Shown one piece after another: positions 37,987-48,810 of a stretch of 64,000 nt of DNA. A program made the translations under genes and the position numbers. Origin of the DNA: Micromonospora cathayae (GTDB taxonomy: Bacteria > Actinomycetota > Actinomycetes > Mycobacteriales > Micromonosporaceae); NCBI RefSeq assembly GCF_028993575.1, contig NZ_CP118615.1, positions 1,674,001 to 1,738,000 on the forward strand, written 5' to 3'. The notes under the pieces were generated by a model, which saw only the letters and a list, made by a program, of their open reading frames with translations, did no database searches and was not told where the DNA came from. How positions within the stretch are numbered: position 1 is the stretch's first letter; every line of letters begins with the position of its first letter.

Positions 37987-38664
37987 ATGGGTATCGAGGA
38001 GAAGCTTCCCGCCGGCATCCTGCTGACCTCGGTGGAGAAGCTGGTCAACTGGTCGCGGAAGTCGTCGGTCTGGGGCGCCACCTTCGGCCTGGCCTGCTGC
38101 GCCATCGAGATGATGGCCGCCGGTGGCCCGCACTACGACATGGGCCGCTGGGGCATGGAGGTCTTCCGGGCCTCGCCCCGCCAGGCGGACCTGATGATCG
38201 TCGCCGGCCGGGTCAGCCAGAAGATGGCCCCGGTGCTGCGGCAGATCTACGACCAGATGGCCGAGCCCCGCTGGGTGCTCTCGATGGGCGTCTGCGCCAG
38301 CAGCGGCGGGATGTTCAACAACTACGCCATCGTGCAGGGCGTCGACCACGTCGTCCCGGTCGACATGTACCTCCCCGGCTGCCCGCCCCGGCCGGAGATG
38401 CTCATCGACGCGATCCTCAAGCTCCGCGAGAAGATCGGCCACGAGCCGCTCGGCCCGAACGGCCGCAAGATGCTCGAGGCCCGGCAGGCCCGCGGTGACG
38501 TCCCGGTCGTCCCCTACGGCTCGATGCCGTCGTCGTACCGGGAGGACAAGGCCCGGCGCGCCGAGTGGACCCAGGCGGTCAAGGAGGGGCGCGAGGAGCA
38601 GCTCCGGATCGAGAACTGGATGAAGGCCCAGAACCACCTCCACCCGCACGGGGGCATCAAGTGA
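37987..38664 (+). CDS. nuoB: NADH-quinone oxidoreductase subunit B
   Basis: NuoB carries cluster N2, the last iron-sulfur site before quinone. The 225-residue protein has the tandem LACCAIEMM cysteines, [10 protein letters not shown] and [10 protein letters not shown]. The C-terminal 45 residues, charged and Arg/Glu-rich, are longer than in E. coli but usual for actinobacteria. A GAGGAA site precedes ATG 37987 by 5 nt. The TGA stop is overlapped by the GTG of a 59-bp repeat unit. Confidence 0.95.
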   Translation: MGIEEKLPAGILLTSVEKLVNWSRKSSVWGATFGLACCAIEMMAAGGPHYDMGRWGMEVFRASPRQADLMIVAGRVSQKMAPVLRQIYDQMAEPRWVLSMGVCASSGGMFNNYAIVQGVDHVVPVDMYLPGCPPRPEMLIDAILKLREKIGHEPLGPNGRKMLEARQARGDVPVVPYGSMPSSYREDKARRAEWTQAVKEGREEQLRIENWMKAQNHLHPHGGIK

Positions 38665-38719
38665 GCGCGAGGAGTGCAGCGGAGCGGAGCCCCGCAGTCG
38701 CGAACGGAGGGCATGCACG
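38661..38719 (+). repeat. 59-bp coupling repeat between nuoB and nuoC
   Basis: One copy of the unit seen at paaC-paaD. Its GTG (38661) overlaps the nuoB TGA. Its 20-codon frame ends in TGA at 38721-38723, overlapping the nuoC GTG at 38720. The peptide reads [17 protein letters not shown] and then HAR. Compared with the paa copies, codon 8 is GAG rather than CAG and codon 15 is AAC rather than AGC. Confidence 0.9.
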
Positions 38720-39457
38720 GTGACCGCACCGAACGACAAGCCGAACGACGGCGGCGTGCCGGTACCGGTGACGCCGGCCGGCGCGAGCACCGGCGCGCCG
38801 GCCGAGTACCCGCCGGCCAGCCCGGCCGGTCGGGGCATGTTCGGCATCCACGGCTCCGGCGACACCTCCGGCTTCGGCGGCCTGGTCCGGCCGCGCGTCC
38901 CGATCGAGGAGGCCCCCCGGCCGTACGGCGGCTACTTCGACGAGGTCCGGGACGCGCTGGAGGAGGCGTACCCGGGCTTCAACGAGGCGATCGAGAAGGT
39001 CGTCGTGGACCGGGGTGAGCTGACCCTGCACATCCGCCCGGAGAAGATCGTCGAGGTCTGCCAGGTGCTCCGGGACGACCTGGCGCTCCGCTTCGAGCTG
39101 TGCTCGTCGGTCTCCGGCGTCGACTACCTCGGCGCGGACGAGCGCCGGCTGCACGTGGTCTACCACCTCACCTCGATGACGTACCGCCGCCGGCTGCGGC
39201 TGGAGGTCGCCGTCCCGGCGGACGCCCCGCACCTGCCGAGCGTGACCAGCGTCTACCCGACCGCCGACTGGCAGGAGCGGGAGACGTACGACATGTTCGG
39301 CGTGGTCTTCGACGGCCACCCCGCCCTGACCCGGATCCTCATGCCGGACGACTGGGAGGGGCACCCGCAGCGTAAGGACTACCCGCTCGGCGGCGTGCCC
39401 GTCGAGTACAAGGGCGCGGAGATCCCACCGCCAGACCAGCGGAGGTCCTACCAGTGA
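38720..39457 (+). CDS. nuoC: NADH-quinone oxidoreductase subunit C
   Basis: NuoC is the 30-kDa peripheral-arm subunit. The 245-residue protein has an N-terminal 70-residue Pro/Gly/Ala extension ([13 protein letters not shown]), then the family core with [35 protein letters not shown] and [24 protein letters not shown] 38720 is fixed by the overlap with the micro-ORF stop; its first codons ACC GCA follow. The stop overlaps the nuoD GTG. Confidence 0.94.
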   Translation: MTAPNDKPNDGGVPVPVTPAGASTGAPAEYPPASPAGRGMFGIHGSGDTSGFGGLVRPRVPIEEAPRPYGGYFDEVRDALEEAYPGFNEAIEKVVVDRGELTLHIRPEKIVEVCQVLRDDLALRFELCSSVSGVDYLGADERRLHVVYHLTSMTYRRRLRLEVAVPADAPHLPSVTSVYPTADWQERETYDMFGVVFDGHPALTRILMPDDWEGHPQRKDYPLGGVPVEYKGAEIPPPDQRRSYQ

Positions 39458-40770
39458 GCTACGCCACCGAGCGCGAGACGACCGAGGGTCGGGTCTTCAC
39501 CGTCACCGGCGGGGACTGGGACACCATCGTCTCCAACACCGATCCGATCAACGACGAGCGGATCGTGGTCAACATGGGTCCGCAGCACCCGTCCACGCAC
39601 GGGGTGCTGCGGCTGATCCTGGAGCTGGAGGGGGAGACCGTCCGCGAGATGCGGTCGGTCGTCGGGTACCTCCACACCGGCATCGAGAAGAACCTCGAGT
39701 ACCGCAACTGGGTGCAGGGTTCCACCTTCGTGACCCGGATGGACTACCTCTCGCCGATCTTCAACGAGACGGCGTACGCGCTGGCGGTGGAGAAGCTGCT
39801 CGGCATCGAGGAGCAGATCACCGAGCGGGCCTCGGTCATCCGGGTGCTGATGATGGAGCTGAACCGGATCTCCTCGCACCTGGTCTGGCTGGCCACCACC
39901 GGCATGGAGCTGGGCGCGATCTCGATCATGCTGTACGGCTTCCGTGAGCGGGAGTACATCCTCGACATCTTCGAGACCATCACCGGCCTGCGGATGAACC
40001 ACGCGTACGTCCGGCCCGGCGGGGTCGCGCAGGACGTGCCGGACGACGCGATCGTCAAGATCCGCAAGTTCCTCAAGGACATGCCGAAGAAGCTTAAGGA
40101 GTACGAGGACCTCCTCTCCGGCCAGCCGATCTGGATCGAGCGGACGAAGAACGTCGCCGTCCTCGACGTGACCGCCTGTGTGGCGCTCGGCGTGACCGGG
40201 CCGGTGCTCCGCTCCGCCGGGCTCCCCTGGGACCTGCGCAAGACCGACCCGTACTGCGGCTACGAGACGTACGAGTTCGACGTGCCGACCCACCCGGACG
40301 GCGACGTCTGGGGCCGGTACGTGGTCCGGCTGGCTGAGATCCGGGAGTCGCTGAAGCTGGTCGAGCAGGCCGTCGACCGGCTGAAGCCCGGCCCGGTGAT
40401 GGTGGCCGACAAGAAGATCGCCTGGCCGGCGCAGCTCGCCATCGGCGTCGACGGCATGGGCAACTCCCTGGAGCACGTCGCCAAGATCATGGGTCAGTCG
40501 ATGGAGTCGCTGATCCACCACTTCAAGCTCGTCACCGAGGGCTTCCGGGTCCCGCCGGGCCAGGTGTACGTGGCGATCGAGTCGCCCCGGGGCGAGCTGG
40601 GCGTGCACGCGGTCTCCGACGGCGGTACGCGGCCGTACCGGGTGCACTACCGGGAGCCGAGCTTCGTCAACCTCCAGGCCCTCCCGGCGATGGCCGAGGG
40701 CGGCCTGATCGCCGACGTGATCGCCGGTGGCGCCTCGCTGGACCCCGTGATGGGTGGTTGTGACCGATGA
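39454..40770 (+). CDS. nuoD: NADH-quinone oxidoreductase subunit D
   Basis: NuoD (49-kDa) lines the quinone-binding pocket with NuoB. The 438-residue protein has [38 protein letters not shown] and the C-terminal [17 protein letters not shown] 39454 overlaps the nuoC stop by 4 nt. The protein is collinear with the family; a short N-terminal extension ([16 protein letters not shown]) is usual for actinobacteria. Confidence 0.96.
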   Translation: MSYATERETTEGRVFTVTGGDWDTIVSNTDPINDERIVVNMGPQHPSTHGVLRLILELEGETVREMRSVVGYLHTGIEKNLEYRNWVQGSTFVTRMDYLSPIFNETAYALAVEKLLGIEEQITERASVIRVLMMELNRISSHLVWLATTGMELGAISIMLYGFREREYILDIFETITGLRMNHAYVRPGGVAQDVPDDAIVKIRKFLKDMPKKLKEYEDLLSGQPIWIERTKNVAVLDVTACVALGVTGPVLRSAGLPWDLRKTDPYCGYETYEFDVPTHPDGDVWGRYVVRLAEIRESLKLVEQAVDRLKPGPVMVADKKIAWPAQLAIGVDGMGNSLEHVAKIMGQSMESLIHHFKLVTEGFRVPPGQVYVAIESPRGELGVHAVSDGGTRPYRVHYREPSFVNLQALPAMAEGGLIADVIAGGASLDPVMGGCDR

Positions 40771-41819
40771 CTCTGTTCACTGACGAGACGCGGGCGCGGG
40801 CGCGCGAGATCATCTCCCGCTACCCGGCCGACCGGTCCCGGTCGGCGCTGCTGCCGCTGCTGCACCTGGTGCAGTCCGAGGAGGGGTACGTCTCCCCGGC
40901 CGGTGTCGAGTTCTGCGCCGAGGTGCTCGGGCTGAACAAGGCCCAGGTCGGCGCGGTCGCCACCTTCTACACCATGTACAAGCGCAAGCCGACCGGCGAC
41001 TACCTGGTCAGCGTCTGCACGAACACGATGTGCAACGTGCTCGGTGGGCAGGAGGTCTACGACACCCTCACCGAGCACCTCGGCGTCGGCCACGACGAGA
41101 CCACCGCCGACGGGAAGATCACCCTGGAGCACGCCGAGTGCCTGGCGGCCTGCGACTACGGCCCGGTGATGACGGTCAACTACGACTTCTTCGACGGCGT
41201 GGACCCGCAGACCGCGCTCGGCGTGGTCGAGGAGCTGCGCGCCGGTGGCCGGCCGATGCCGACCCGGGGCGCCCGGCTCTGCACGCTGAAGGAGATGTCG
41301 GTGCAGCTGGCCGGCTTCGCCGACGAGCGGGAGGGCGCGGTCGCCGACGGCGGCCCGGGTGAGCCCACCCTGCGCGGGCTGCGCCTGGCCCAGCAGCACG
41401 GCATCTCGGTGCCGGGCTTCGACCCGAACACCCCGATCCGCAGCAAGGCCGAGGCCGACCGGGCCGCCGCGGAAGCCAAGGCGAAGGCCGAGGCGGAGAA
41501 GACGAAGACGGCCCCGGCCCCCGAGCCGGCGGTGCCGGCGGCGGCCAGCGGCAGCACCGCCCCGGACGTGAAGGCCCCGGACGACAAGTCGCCCGAGGTG
41601 CGGGCCGCCGAGACCCGGCAGCCGGACGCGCAGACCGCCGTCCCCGACGCGCCGGGCACCAAGGCCCCGGTGGACGGCGCGCCGCCGGCCCCGCGCGACG
41701 CCCAGAACGCGGAGGCGGAGGGCGCGGCCGCCAACCCGCCGGCCGGTGACGGCAAGCCCGCCGGTGACAACGCCGCTGCGCAGGAGCGCTCGCTCAAGGA
41801 AGCGGAGGCAAACAAGTGA
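40767..41819 (+). CDS. nuoE: NADH-quinone oxidoreductase subunit E with long C-terminal tail
   Basis: NuoE is the 24-kDa thioredoxin-like 2Fe-2S subunit. Cluster ligands lie in VCTNTMC and [10 protein letters not shown] (C-x4-C and C-x3-C). The first about 230 residues hold the conserved domain. The remaining about 120 are a Lys/Ala/Pro/Glu tail that looks disordered ([16 protein letters not shown]), making the protein longer than the usual 160-300 residues. Its ATG overlaps the nuoD stop and its stop overlaps the nuoF GTG. Confidence 0.93.
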   Translation: MTLFTDETRARAREIISRYPADRSRSALLPLLHLVQSEEGYVSPAGVEFCAEVLGLNKAQVGAVATFYTMYKRKPTGDYLVSVCTNTMCNVLGGQEVYDTLTEHLGVGHDETTADGKITLEHAECLAACDYGPVMTVNYDFFDGVDPQTALGVVEELRAGGRPMPTRGARLCTLKEMSVQLAGFADEREGAVADGGPGEPTLRGLRLAQQHGISVPGFDPNTPIRSKAEADRAAAEAKAKAEAEKTKTAPAPEPAVPAAASGSTAPDVKAPDDKSPEVRAAETRQPDAQTAVPDAPGTKAPVDGAPPAPRDAQNAEAEGAAANPPAGDGKPAGDNAAAQERSLKEAEANK

Positions 41820-43132
41820 CCACGCCTCGGCCGGAAACCCTGGCCAAGCTCACTCCGGTGCTCACTAAGCGCTGGCTCTCGCCGGACGCCTGGAAGATCG
41901 ACACCTACCAGAAGCTGGACGGCTACGCCGCCCTGCGCAAGGCGCTCAAGGCGCACCCCGACGACCTGATCCAGCTCGTCAAGGACTCCGGCCTGCGCGG
42001 CCGGGGCGGCGCGGGCTTCCCGACCGGTCTGAAGTGGGGCTTCATCCCGCAGGGCGACGGCAAGCCGCACTACCTGGTGGTCAATGCCGACGAGGGCGAG
42101 CCGGGCACCTGCAAGGACCTGCCGCTGATGACGCACGACCCGCACTCGCTGGTCGAGGGCGTGATCATCGCGTCGTACGCGATCCGGGCCAACCGGGCGT
42201 ACATCTACATCCGCGGTGAGGCGGTGCACGCCGCCCGCCGGCTGCGCAACGCGGTGGACGAGGCGTACGCCAAGGGCTTCCTCGGGAAGAACATCCTCGG
42301 CTCCGGGTTCGACCTGGACCTGGTGGTGCACGGCGGCGCGGGCGCGTACATCTGCGGTGAGGAGACCGCGCTGCTGGACTCGCTGGAGGGCTTCCGGGGC
42401 CAGCCCCGGCTGCGCCCGCCGTTCCCGGCGACCCACGGCCTGTACGCCTGCCCGACGGTGGTCAACAACGTCGGCACCATCGCCAGCGTGCCGTACATCG
42501 TGCTGGGCGGGGCCGACTGGTGGAAGAGCATGGGCACGGAGAAGTCCTCCGGGCCGATGATCTACTCGCTCTCCGGTCGGATCGCCAACCCCGGGCAGTA
42601 CGAGTGCGGCCTCGGCATCACCCTGCGCGAGCTGATCGAGCTGGCCGGTGGCATGCAGCCGGGGCACAACCTGCGCTTCTGGACCCCGGGCGGCTCGTCG
42701 ACGCCGCTGCTCACCGCCGAGCACCTCGACGTGCCGCTGGACTTCGAGGGCGTCGCGGGAGCCGGGTCGATCCTGGGCACCACGGCCACCCAGATCTTCT
42801 CCGACCAGGACTGCCCGGTCTACGCGACCTACCGGTGGCTGGAGTTCTACCACCACGAGTCGTGCGGCAAGTGCACCCCGTGCCGGGAGGGCAACTACTG
42901 GATGGTCCGGGTCTACCGGCGGATCCTCGCCGGCCAGGGCACCCACGAGGACCTGGACACCCTGCTCGACACCTGCGACAACATCCTCGGCCGCTCGTTC
43001 TGCGGTCTGGGTGACGGGGCGACCAGCCCGGTGACCTCGTCGCTCCAGTACTTCAAGCAGGACTACCTCGACTACATCGAGGGACGCACCGCGCCGAAGC
43101 TGTCGGAGAAGACCCTGGTAGGGGCGCACTGA
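41816..43132 (+). CDS. nuoF: NADH-quinone oxidoreductase subunit F
   Basis: NuoF binds NADH and FMN and carries cluster N3. The 438-residue protein has the NADH/FMN glycine motif [28 protein letters not shown] and the 4Fe-4S ligands [12 protein letters not shown] plus CGLGDG. GTG 41816 overlaps the nuoE stop. The TGA shares its last base with the nuoG ATG (TGATG). Confidence 0.96.
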   Translation: MTTPRPETLAKLTPVLTKRWLSPDAWKIDTYQKLDGYAALRKALKAHPDDLIQLVKDSGLRGRGGAGFPTGLKWGFIPQGDGKPHYLVVNADEGEPGTCKDLPLMTHDPHSLVEGVIIASYAIRANRAYIYIRGEAVHAARRLRNAVDEAYAKGFLGKNILGSGFDLDLVVHGGAGAYICGEETALLDSLEGFRGQPRLRPPFPATHGLYACPTVVNNVGTIASVPYIVLGGADWWKSMGTEKSSGPMIYSLSGRIANPGQYECGLGITLRELIELAGGMQPGHNLRFWTPGGSSTPLLTAEHLDVPLDFEGVAGAGSILGTTATQIFSDQDCPVYATYRWLEFYHHESCGKCTPCREGNYWMVRVYRRILAGQGTHEDLDTLLDTCDNILGRSFCGLGDGATSPVTSSLQYFKQDYLDYIEGRTAPKLSEKTLVGAH

Positions 43133-45624
43133 TGACTGACGTAGCCAAGCAGACCGAGACCGTCACGCTCACCATCGACGGCGTCCAGGTCACCGCCCCG
43201 AAGGGGGCGCTGCTGATCCGGGTCGCCGAGCAGTTGGGCACCGAGATCCCCCGGTTCTGCGACCACCCGCTGCTGGCCCCGGCCGGCGCCTGCCGGCAGT
43301 GCCTGGTCGAGGTGGAGGGGCAGCGCAAGCCGGTCGCCTCCTGCACCCAGCCGGTGGCCGAGGGCATGGTGGTCCGGACCCAGCTCACCTCTCCCGTCGC
43401 CAAGAAGGCGCAGGAGGGGATCATGGAGCTGCTCCTGGTCAACCACCCGCTCGACTGCCCGATGTGCGACAAGGGCGGTGAGTGCCCGCTACAGAACCAG
43501 GCGATGTCCACCGGCCGCACCGACTCCCGCTTCCACGAGCACAAGCGGGAGTACGAGAAGCCGCTGAACATCTCCACCCAGGTCCTGCTGGACCGGGAAC
43601 GCTGCGTGCTCTGCCAGCGCTGCACCCGGTTCTCCGAGGAGATCGCCGGGGACAAGTTCATCGACCTGATGGGCCGCTCCTCCGCCGAGGAGATCAACAT
43701 CTACCGGGACGAGGCGTACGGGGCGGAAGAGGGCGAGGACGACGGCGACGTGCCGTTCAACTCGTACTTCTCCGGCAACACCGTGCAGATCTGCCCGGTC
43801 GGCGCGCTGACCGGCGCGCAGTACCGCTTCCGCGCCCGCCCGTTCGACCTGGTCTCCACCCCGAGCGTCTGCGAGCACTGCTCGGCCGGCTGCGCGCAGC
43901 GCACCGACTGGCGGCGCGGCAAGGTGCTGCGCCGGCTCGCCGGTGACGACCCGCAGGTCAACGAGGAGTGGAACTGCGACAAGGGCCGGTGGGGCTTCCA
44001 GTACACCCGCGCCTTCGACCGGATCACCACCCCGCTGGTGCGGGACGCCAAGACCGGCGAGCTGCGCGAGGCGTCCTGGAGTGAGGCGCTCACCGTGGCC
44101 GCCGAGGGGCTGGCCGCCGCCCGCGACGGTGGGCAGGGCACCGCGGTGCTCACCGGCGGCCGGCTGACCGTCGAGGACGCCTACGCGTACGCGAAGTTCG
44201 CCCGGGTCGCGCTGAACACCAACGACATCGACTTCCGGGCCCGGCCGGTTTCCCGCGAGGAGACCGAGTTCCTGGCCAGCAACGTCGCCGGCATCACCGA
44301 CGTCACGTACGCCGATGTCGAGAACGCCCCGGCGGTGGTGCTGGCCGGTCTGGACCCGGAGGAGGAGTGCCCGATCCTCTTCCTCCGGCTGCGCAAGGCG
44401 TACCTGAAGAAGAAGCTCACCGTGTACGCGCTCGCGCCGTTCGCCACCCGGGGCCTGGAGAAGCTCGGCGCGAAGCTCGCCCGGGTGGTGCCGGGCGAGG
44501 AGGCGCTGCTGCTGGCCGAGCACGCCACGGTCAGCGAGGCGCTGAGCACCGAGGGCGCCATCCTGATCGTCGGCGAGCGGCTGGCCGGGGTGCCCGGTGG
44601 GCTCTCCGCCGCCGCCCAGGTGGCCCGGCGTACCGGCGCGAAGCTGGCCTGGGTGCCGCGCCGCGCGGGTGACCGGGGCGCGGTCGACACCGGCTGCCTG
44701 CCGAACCTGCTCCCCGGCGGACGCCTGGTCACCGAGCCGGCGGCCCGCGCGGAGCTGGGCGAGGCGTGGGACATCGCGGCCGGGGTGATCCCCAGCCAGG
44801 CCGGCCGGGACACCGACGGCATCGTGGCCGCCGCCGCGGCCGGCAAGCTGGGCGCGCTGGTGGTGGCCGGGGTCGACCCGGCCGACCTGGCCGACCCGCG
44901 ACTGGCCGAGCAGGCCCTCGACGAGGTGCCGTTCCTGGTCAGCCTGGAGCTGCGGATGAGCGCGGTGGCCCGCCGGGCCGACGTGGTCTTCCCGGTCGCC
45001 CCGGTGGTCGAGAAGGCCGGCAGCTTCCTGGACTGGGAGGGCCGGCTACGCCCGTTCGACGCGGTGCTCCAGACCCCGGCGATGACCGACGCCCGGGTGC
45101 TCGACGCGCTCGCCGACCGGCTCGGGGTGGCGCTGGGCACCGGGGACGTGCTGAGCGTCCGCCGGGAGCTGGGCTCGCTGCCGGCGACCCGGACCGACCG
45201 CCCGTCGGCCCCGTCGGTGGAGCCGCGACCGGCCCCGCAGCCGGGCGCGGGCGAAGCCGTGCTCGCCACCTGGCACCAGCTGCTCGACCTGGGCAGCCTC
45301 ACCGACGGCGACGAGATCCTGGGCGGTACCGCCCGGCCGCCGGTGGTGCGGCTGGGCAAGGGCACCGCCGAGGCGCTCGGGGTGGCCGACGGCGACCCGG
45401 TGACGGTGGGCACCGACCGGGGGGCGCTGACCCTGCCGGCGGCGATCACCGAGATGCCGGACGGCGTCGTCTGGCTGCCGACCAACTCACCCGGTTCGAC
45501 CGTCCGGCGCAGCCTCGGCGCGACGTCCGGCACGGTGGTACGCGTCTCCGCGGCGACCGCTCCGGTCGCCGCCGACGCCGCCGACCGCCCGGGTCCGCTC
45601 CTCAACACCGGGGGTGCCCAATGA
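43132..45624 (+). CDS. nuoG: NADH-quinone oxidoreductase subunit G
   Basis: NuoG is the 75-kDa iron-sulfur subunit. The 830-residue protein has the N-terminal 2Fe-2S domain ([15 protein letters not shown]), the [13 protein letters not shown] cluster and the [13 protein letters not shown] site. A molybdopterin-oxidoreductase-like C-terminal half follows, without evidence of a cofactor. Length fits actinobacterial NuoG. The start shares a base with the nuoF stop; the stop overlaps the nuoH ATG. Confidence 0.95.
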   Translation: MTDVAKQTETVTLTIDGVQVTAPKGALLIRVAEQLGTEIPRFCDHPLLAPAGACRQCLVEVEGQRKPVASCTQPVAEGMVVRTQLTSPVAKKAQEGIMELLLVNHPLDCPMCDKGGECPLQNQAMSTGRTDSRFHEHKREYEKPLNISTQVLLDRERCVLCQRCTRFSEEIAGDKFIDLMGRSSAEEINIYRDEAYGAEEGEDDGDVPFNSYFSGNTVQICPVGALTGAQYRFRARPFDLVSTPSVCEHCSAGCAQRTDWRRGKVLRRLAGDDPQVNEEWNCDKGRWGFQYTRAFDRITTPLVRDAKTGELREASWSEALTVAAEGLAAARDGGQGTAVLTGGRLTVEDAYAYAKFARVALNTNDIDFRARPVSREETEFLASNVAGITDVTYADVENAPAVVLAGLDPEEECPILFLRLRKAYLKKKLTVYALAPFATRGLEKLGAKLARVVPGEEALLLAEHATVSEALSTEGAILIVGERLAGVPGGLSAAAQVARRTGAKLAWVPRRAGDRGAVDTGCLPNLLPGGRLVTEPAARAELGEAWDIAAGVIPSQAGRDTDGIVAAAAAGKLGALVVAGVDPADLADPRLAEQALDEVPFLVSLELRMSAVARRADVVFPVAPVVEKAGSFLDWEGRLRPFDAVLQTPAMTDARVLDALADRLGVALGTGDVLSVRRELGSLPATRTDRPSAPSVEPRPAPQPGAGEAVLATWHQLLDLGSLTDGDEILGGTARPPVVRLGKGTAEALGVADGDPVTVGTDRGALTLPAAITEMPDGVVWLPTNSPGSTVRRSLGATSGTVVRVSAATAPVAADAADRPGPLLNTGGAQ

Positions 45625-46970
45625 ACATCCTCTCGCAGGACCCGACGCTGGCCGATTTCGGCAAGGACCCGTGGTGGCTGGTCCTGGTCAAGATCCTCTT
45701 CGCCTTCGTGTTCGCCCTGGTCGGCACCCTGCTGGGGGTCTGGTTCGAGCGCCGCGTGGTGGGCTTCATGCAGGTCCGGCCGGGCCCGAACCAGCTCGGT
45801 CCGTTCGGTCTGCTGCAGACCCTCGCCGACGGTCTGAAGATGGCCTTCAAGGAGGACATCCTCCCGAAGGCGGCGGACAAGGTCGTCTACTTCTTCGCCC
45901 CGGCCATCTCGGTGATCTGCGCGGTCACCGCGCTGTCGGTGATTCCGTTCGGGCCGATGGTGAGCATCTTCGGCCACCAGACGCCGTTGCAGGTCACCGA
46001 CGTGTCGGTGGCGGTGCTGGTGGTGCTGGCCTTCTCGTCGCTGGCGGTGTACGGCATCGTGCTCGGCGGCTGGGCCTCCGGTTCGACGTACTCGCTGCTC
46101 GGTGGGCTGCGCTCCACCGCCCAGCTGATCTCGTACGAGGTCGCGCTGGGGCTGAGCGTGGTGGCGGTGTTCATGACCGCCGGCACGATGTCCACCAGCG
46201 GGATCGTCGCAGCCCAGGCCAACGGCACCCAGTTGAACCTGTTCGGCCAGGAGTTCTCGGCCCCCGGCTGGTACGCCCTGCTGCTCTTCCCGAGCTTCGT
46301 GATCTTCTTCATCGCGATCGTCGGTGAGACCAACCGGCCCCCGTTCGACCTGCCCGAGGCCGAGTCGGAGCTGGTCGCCGGCTTCATGACCGAGTACAGC
46401 TCGCTGAAGTTCGCGCTGATCATGCTCTCCGAGTACGTGGCGATGGTCAGCATGTCGGCCTTCACCGCGACGCTCTTCCTCGGCGGCTGGCGGGCACCCG
46501 CGCCGATCAGCACCTTCTGGGAGGGCGCCAACTCCGGTTGGTGGCCGATGCTGTGGTTCTTCGGCAAGGTCGTCCTGCTGGTCTTCGTCTTCGTCTGGCT
46601 GCGCGGCACGCTGCCCCGGCTCCGGTACGACCAGTTCATGCGGCTGGGCTGGAAGGTCCTGCTGCCGATCAACCTGGTCTGGATCCTGGTGCTGGCCTGG
46701 CTGCGCTCGATCGAGGACTGGGAGACCCGGGGCCGGCTGACCGGCATCGGCGTGCTCGCCGGTCTGCTGCTGCTCGTGGTGCTGCTGTGGCCGAGCCGCA
46801 AGCCGGAGCGCAAGCCGACGCCGCAGGAGGTCGTCGACAGCCGACCGCACGGCAGCTTCCCGGTACCCCCCATGGACCTGCAGGTGCCGCCGAGCCCGCG
46901 TACCCGGCGGGTGGTGGCCGAGCGGGAGCCGGCCAACATCGGTACCGGCTCTGACTCGAAGGAGGTGTGA
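45621..46970 (+). CDS. nuoH: NADH-quinone oxidoreductase subunit H
   Basis: NuoH is the membrane subunit at the quinone channel. The 449-residue protein has about eight transmembrane helices and the conserved [26 protein letters not shown] loop (here [17 protein letters not shown]) and [18 protein letters not shown]-terminal tail of about 60 residues with Pro/Arg sequence follows. ATG 45621 overlaps the nuoG stop. nuoI follows after 1 bp. Confidence 0.96.
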   Translation: MNILSQDPTLADFGKDPWWLVLVKILFAFVFALVGTLLGVWFERRVVGFMQVRPGPNQLGPFGLLQTLADGLKMAFKEDILPKAADKVVYFFAPAISVICAVTALSVIPFGPMVSIFGHQTPLQVTDVSVAVLVVLAFSSLAVYGIVLGGWASGSTYSLLGGLRSTAQLISYEVALGLSVVAVFMTAGTMSTSGIVAAQANGTQLNLFGQEFSAPGWYALLLFPSFVIFFIAIVGETNRPPFDLPEAESELVAGFMTEYSSLKFALIMLSEYVAMVSMSAFTATLFLGGWRAPAPISTFWEGANSGWWPMLWFFGKVVLLVFVFVWLRGTLPRLRYDQFMRLGWKVLLPINLVWILVLAWLRSIEDWETRGRLTGIGVLAGLLLLVVLLWPSRKPERKPTPQEVVDSRPHGSFPVPPMDLQVPPSPRTRRVVAEREPANIGTGSDSKEV

Positions 46971-46971
46971 C

Positions 46972-47613
46972 GTGGGCGGGATCACCGGAACGTTCAAGGG
47001 CTTCGGCGTCACCTTCTCGCACATGTTCAGGAAGGTCGTCACGACCGACTACCCGTTCAAGCCGCCGACCCCGGCGCCGCGCTACCACGGGCGGCACATC
47101 CTCAACCGGCACCCGGACGGGCTGGAGAAGTGCATCGGGTGTGAGCTGTGCGCCTGGGCCTGCCCGGCGGACGCGATCTACGTCGAGGGCGGCGACAACA
47201 CCGACGAGCAGCGGTTCTCGCCGGGTGAGCGGTACGCCAGCATCTACCAGATCAACTACGCCCGCTGCATCTTCTGCGGGCTCTGCATCGAGGCCTGCCC
47301 GACCCGTTCGCTCACCATGAGCAACGAGTACGAGCTGGCCCGGGACAACCGGCAGGACCTGATCTTCACCAAGGAGCAGCTCCTCGCCCCGCTGCTGCCC
47401 GGCATGGAGCAGCCGCCGCACCCGATGCGGCTCGGCGACAGCGAGAAGGACTACTACGTCGGCGCGCTGGAGAACCCGGGCACCTCGGCCGGGGCCGAGC
47501 GGTCCCCGATGGGCCCCGGCCGGTACGCGCTCGACGACCACCCGGGGGTCACCTTCCCCGGTGCCGAGCAGGCCGCCCAGCGGGCGGAAGCGGGCAAGGG
47601 AGACAAGGCATGA
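46972..47613 (+). CDS. nuoI: NADH-quinone oxidoreductase subunit I
   Basis: NuoI carries two 4Fe-4S clusters that pass electrons to N2. The 213-residue protein has [12 protein letters not shown] and [15 protein letters not shown] 46972 follows a GGAGG site (46961-46965) and lies 1 bp after the nuoH stop. The C-terminal 50 residues are Gly/Ala-rich. The stop overlaps the nuoJ ATG. Confidence 0.96.
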   Translation: MGGITGTFKGFGVTFSHMFRKVVTTDYPFKPPTPAPRYHGRHILNRHPDGLEKCIGCELCAWACPADAIYVEGGDNTDEQRFSPGERYASIYQINYARCIFCGLCIEACPTRSLTMSNEYELARDNRQDLIFTKEQLLAPLLPGMEQPPHPMRLGDSEKDYYVGALENPGTSAGAERSPMGPGRYALDDHPGVTFPGAEQAAQRAEAGKGDKA

Positions 47614-48380
47614 CCACGTCCACGGTGCTGGCCGCGGCGGGCGAGGTGAGCGGCGGCGAGGAGGTCACCTTCTGGATCCTCGCCCCGCTGGCGCTGCTCG
47701 GCGCGATCGGCATGATCTGGGCCCGCAACGCGGTGCACTCGGCCCTCTGGCTGGTGCTGACCATGCTCTGCCTGGGCGTCTTCTACGTGATCCAGGCGGG
47801 GCCGTTCATCGGCATGGTGCAGATCATCGTCTACACCGGCGCGATCATGATGCTGTTCCTGTTCGTGCTGATGCTGGTCGGCCGGGAGAACTCGGACTCG
47901 CTCATCGAGACCCTGCGCGGTCAGCGGATCGCGGCGATCCTGCTCGGGCTCGGCTTCGCCGGCCTGGTCGCCGGCGGGATGACCCGGGCGCTGGACGGCA
48001 CCACCCCGGTCGGTCTGGACGAGGCCAACGCCGAGGGGAACGTCGAGGGCATCGCCCGGCTGCTGTTCACCAAGTACGTGCTCGCCTTCGAGCTGACCTC
48101 GGCGCTGCTGATCACCGCCGCGATCGGCGCGATGGTGCTGGCGCACATCGAGCGGCGGCGCGAGGACAAGATGGACCAGATCGCGACCATGAAGGCCCGG
48201 TTCCGGCCCGGTAACTACCCCGGCCCGAAGCCCGGCCCGGGTGTCTTCGCCACCTCCTCCTCGGTGGCGACCCCGGCCCGCCTGCCCGACGGCCGGCTGA
48301 CCGAGCGCAGCATCCCCGAGATCATGCCGGTCCGGGAGCTCAGCGCCGAGGAGACCACGCTGAAGGGGACGGACCGGTGA
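47610..48380 (+). CDS. nuoJ: NADH-quinone oxidoreductase subunit J
   Basis: NuoJ is a five-helix membrane subunit. The 256-residue protein has [37 protein letters not shown] and a longer hydrophilic C-terminus (about 80 residues) usual in actinobacteria. The ATG overlaps the nuoI stop. The nuoJ stop TGA is overlapped by the GTG of a repeat unit rather than by nuoK. Confidence 0.95.
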   Translation: MTTSTVLAAAGEVSGGEEVTFWILAPLALLGAIGMIWARNAVHSALWLVLTMLCLGVFYVIQAGPFIGMVQIIVYTGAIMMLFLFVLMLVGRENSDSLIETLRGQRIAAILLGLGFAGLVAGGMTRALDGTTPVGLDEANAEGNVEGIARLLFTKYVLAFELTSALLITAAIGAMVLAHIERRREDKMDQIATMKARFRPGNYPGPKPGPGVFATSSSVATPARLPDGRLTERSIPEIMPVRELSAEETTLKGTDR

Positions 48381-48498
48381 GCGCGAGGAGTGCAGCGGAG
48401 CGGAGCCCCGCAGTCGCGAACGAAAGGCGCGCACCGGTGAGCGCGAGGAGTGCAGCAGAGCGGAGCCCCGCAGTCGCGAACGAAGGGTGGGCTCAGGG
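48377..48498 (+). repeat. two coupling-repeat units between nuoJ and nuoK
   Basis: Copies start at 48377 and 48437. The first is 60 bp, so the two frames fuse into one 41-codon frame. It begins with GTGA on the nuoJ stop and ends in TGA at 48500-48502, overlapping the nuoK ATG at 48499. The two halves share [16 protein letters not shown]. The coupling is kept although the unit length changed by one base. Confidence 0.9.
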
Positions 48499-48798
48499 AT
48501 GACCCCCGACTACTACCTGATCCTGGCCGCGGTGCTGTTCACCATCGGCGCGGTCGGGGTGCTCATCCGGCGCAACGCGATCGTGCTGTTCATGTGCGTC
48601 GAGCTGATGCTCAACGCGGCCAACCTGACCCTGGTCACGTTCAGCCGGATCAACGGCGACCTGAACGGCCAGATCATGTCCTTCTTCGTGATGGTGGTGG
48701 CCGCCGCCGAGGTCGTGGTCGGGCTCGCGATCATCATGTCGATCTTCCGGACTCGGCGCTCGGCGAGCGTCGACGACGCCAACCTGCTCAAGTACTAA
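48499..48798 (+). CDS. nuoK: NADH-quinone oxidoreductase subunit K
   Basis: NuoK is a three-helix proton-channel subunit. The 99-residue protein has [20 protein letters not shown], the key [14 protein letters not shown] and [20 protein letters not shown] 48499 is preferred to the in-frame GTG at 48487, as it overlaps the micro-ORF stop and fits the family start. nuoL follows after 12 bp. Confidence 0.95.
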   Translation: MTPDYYLILAAVLFTIGAVGVLIRRNAIVLFMCVELMLNAANLTLVTFSRINGDLNGQIMSFFVMVVAAAEVVVGLAIIMSIFRTRRSASVDDANLLKY

Positions 48799-48810
48799 GG
48801 GGCCGACGCA

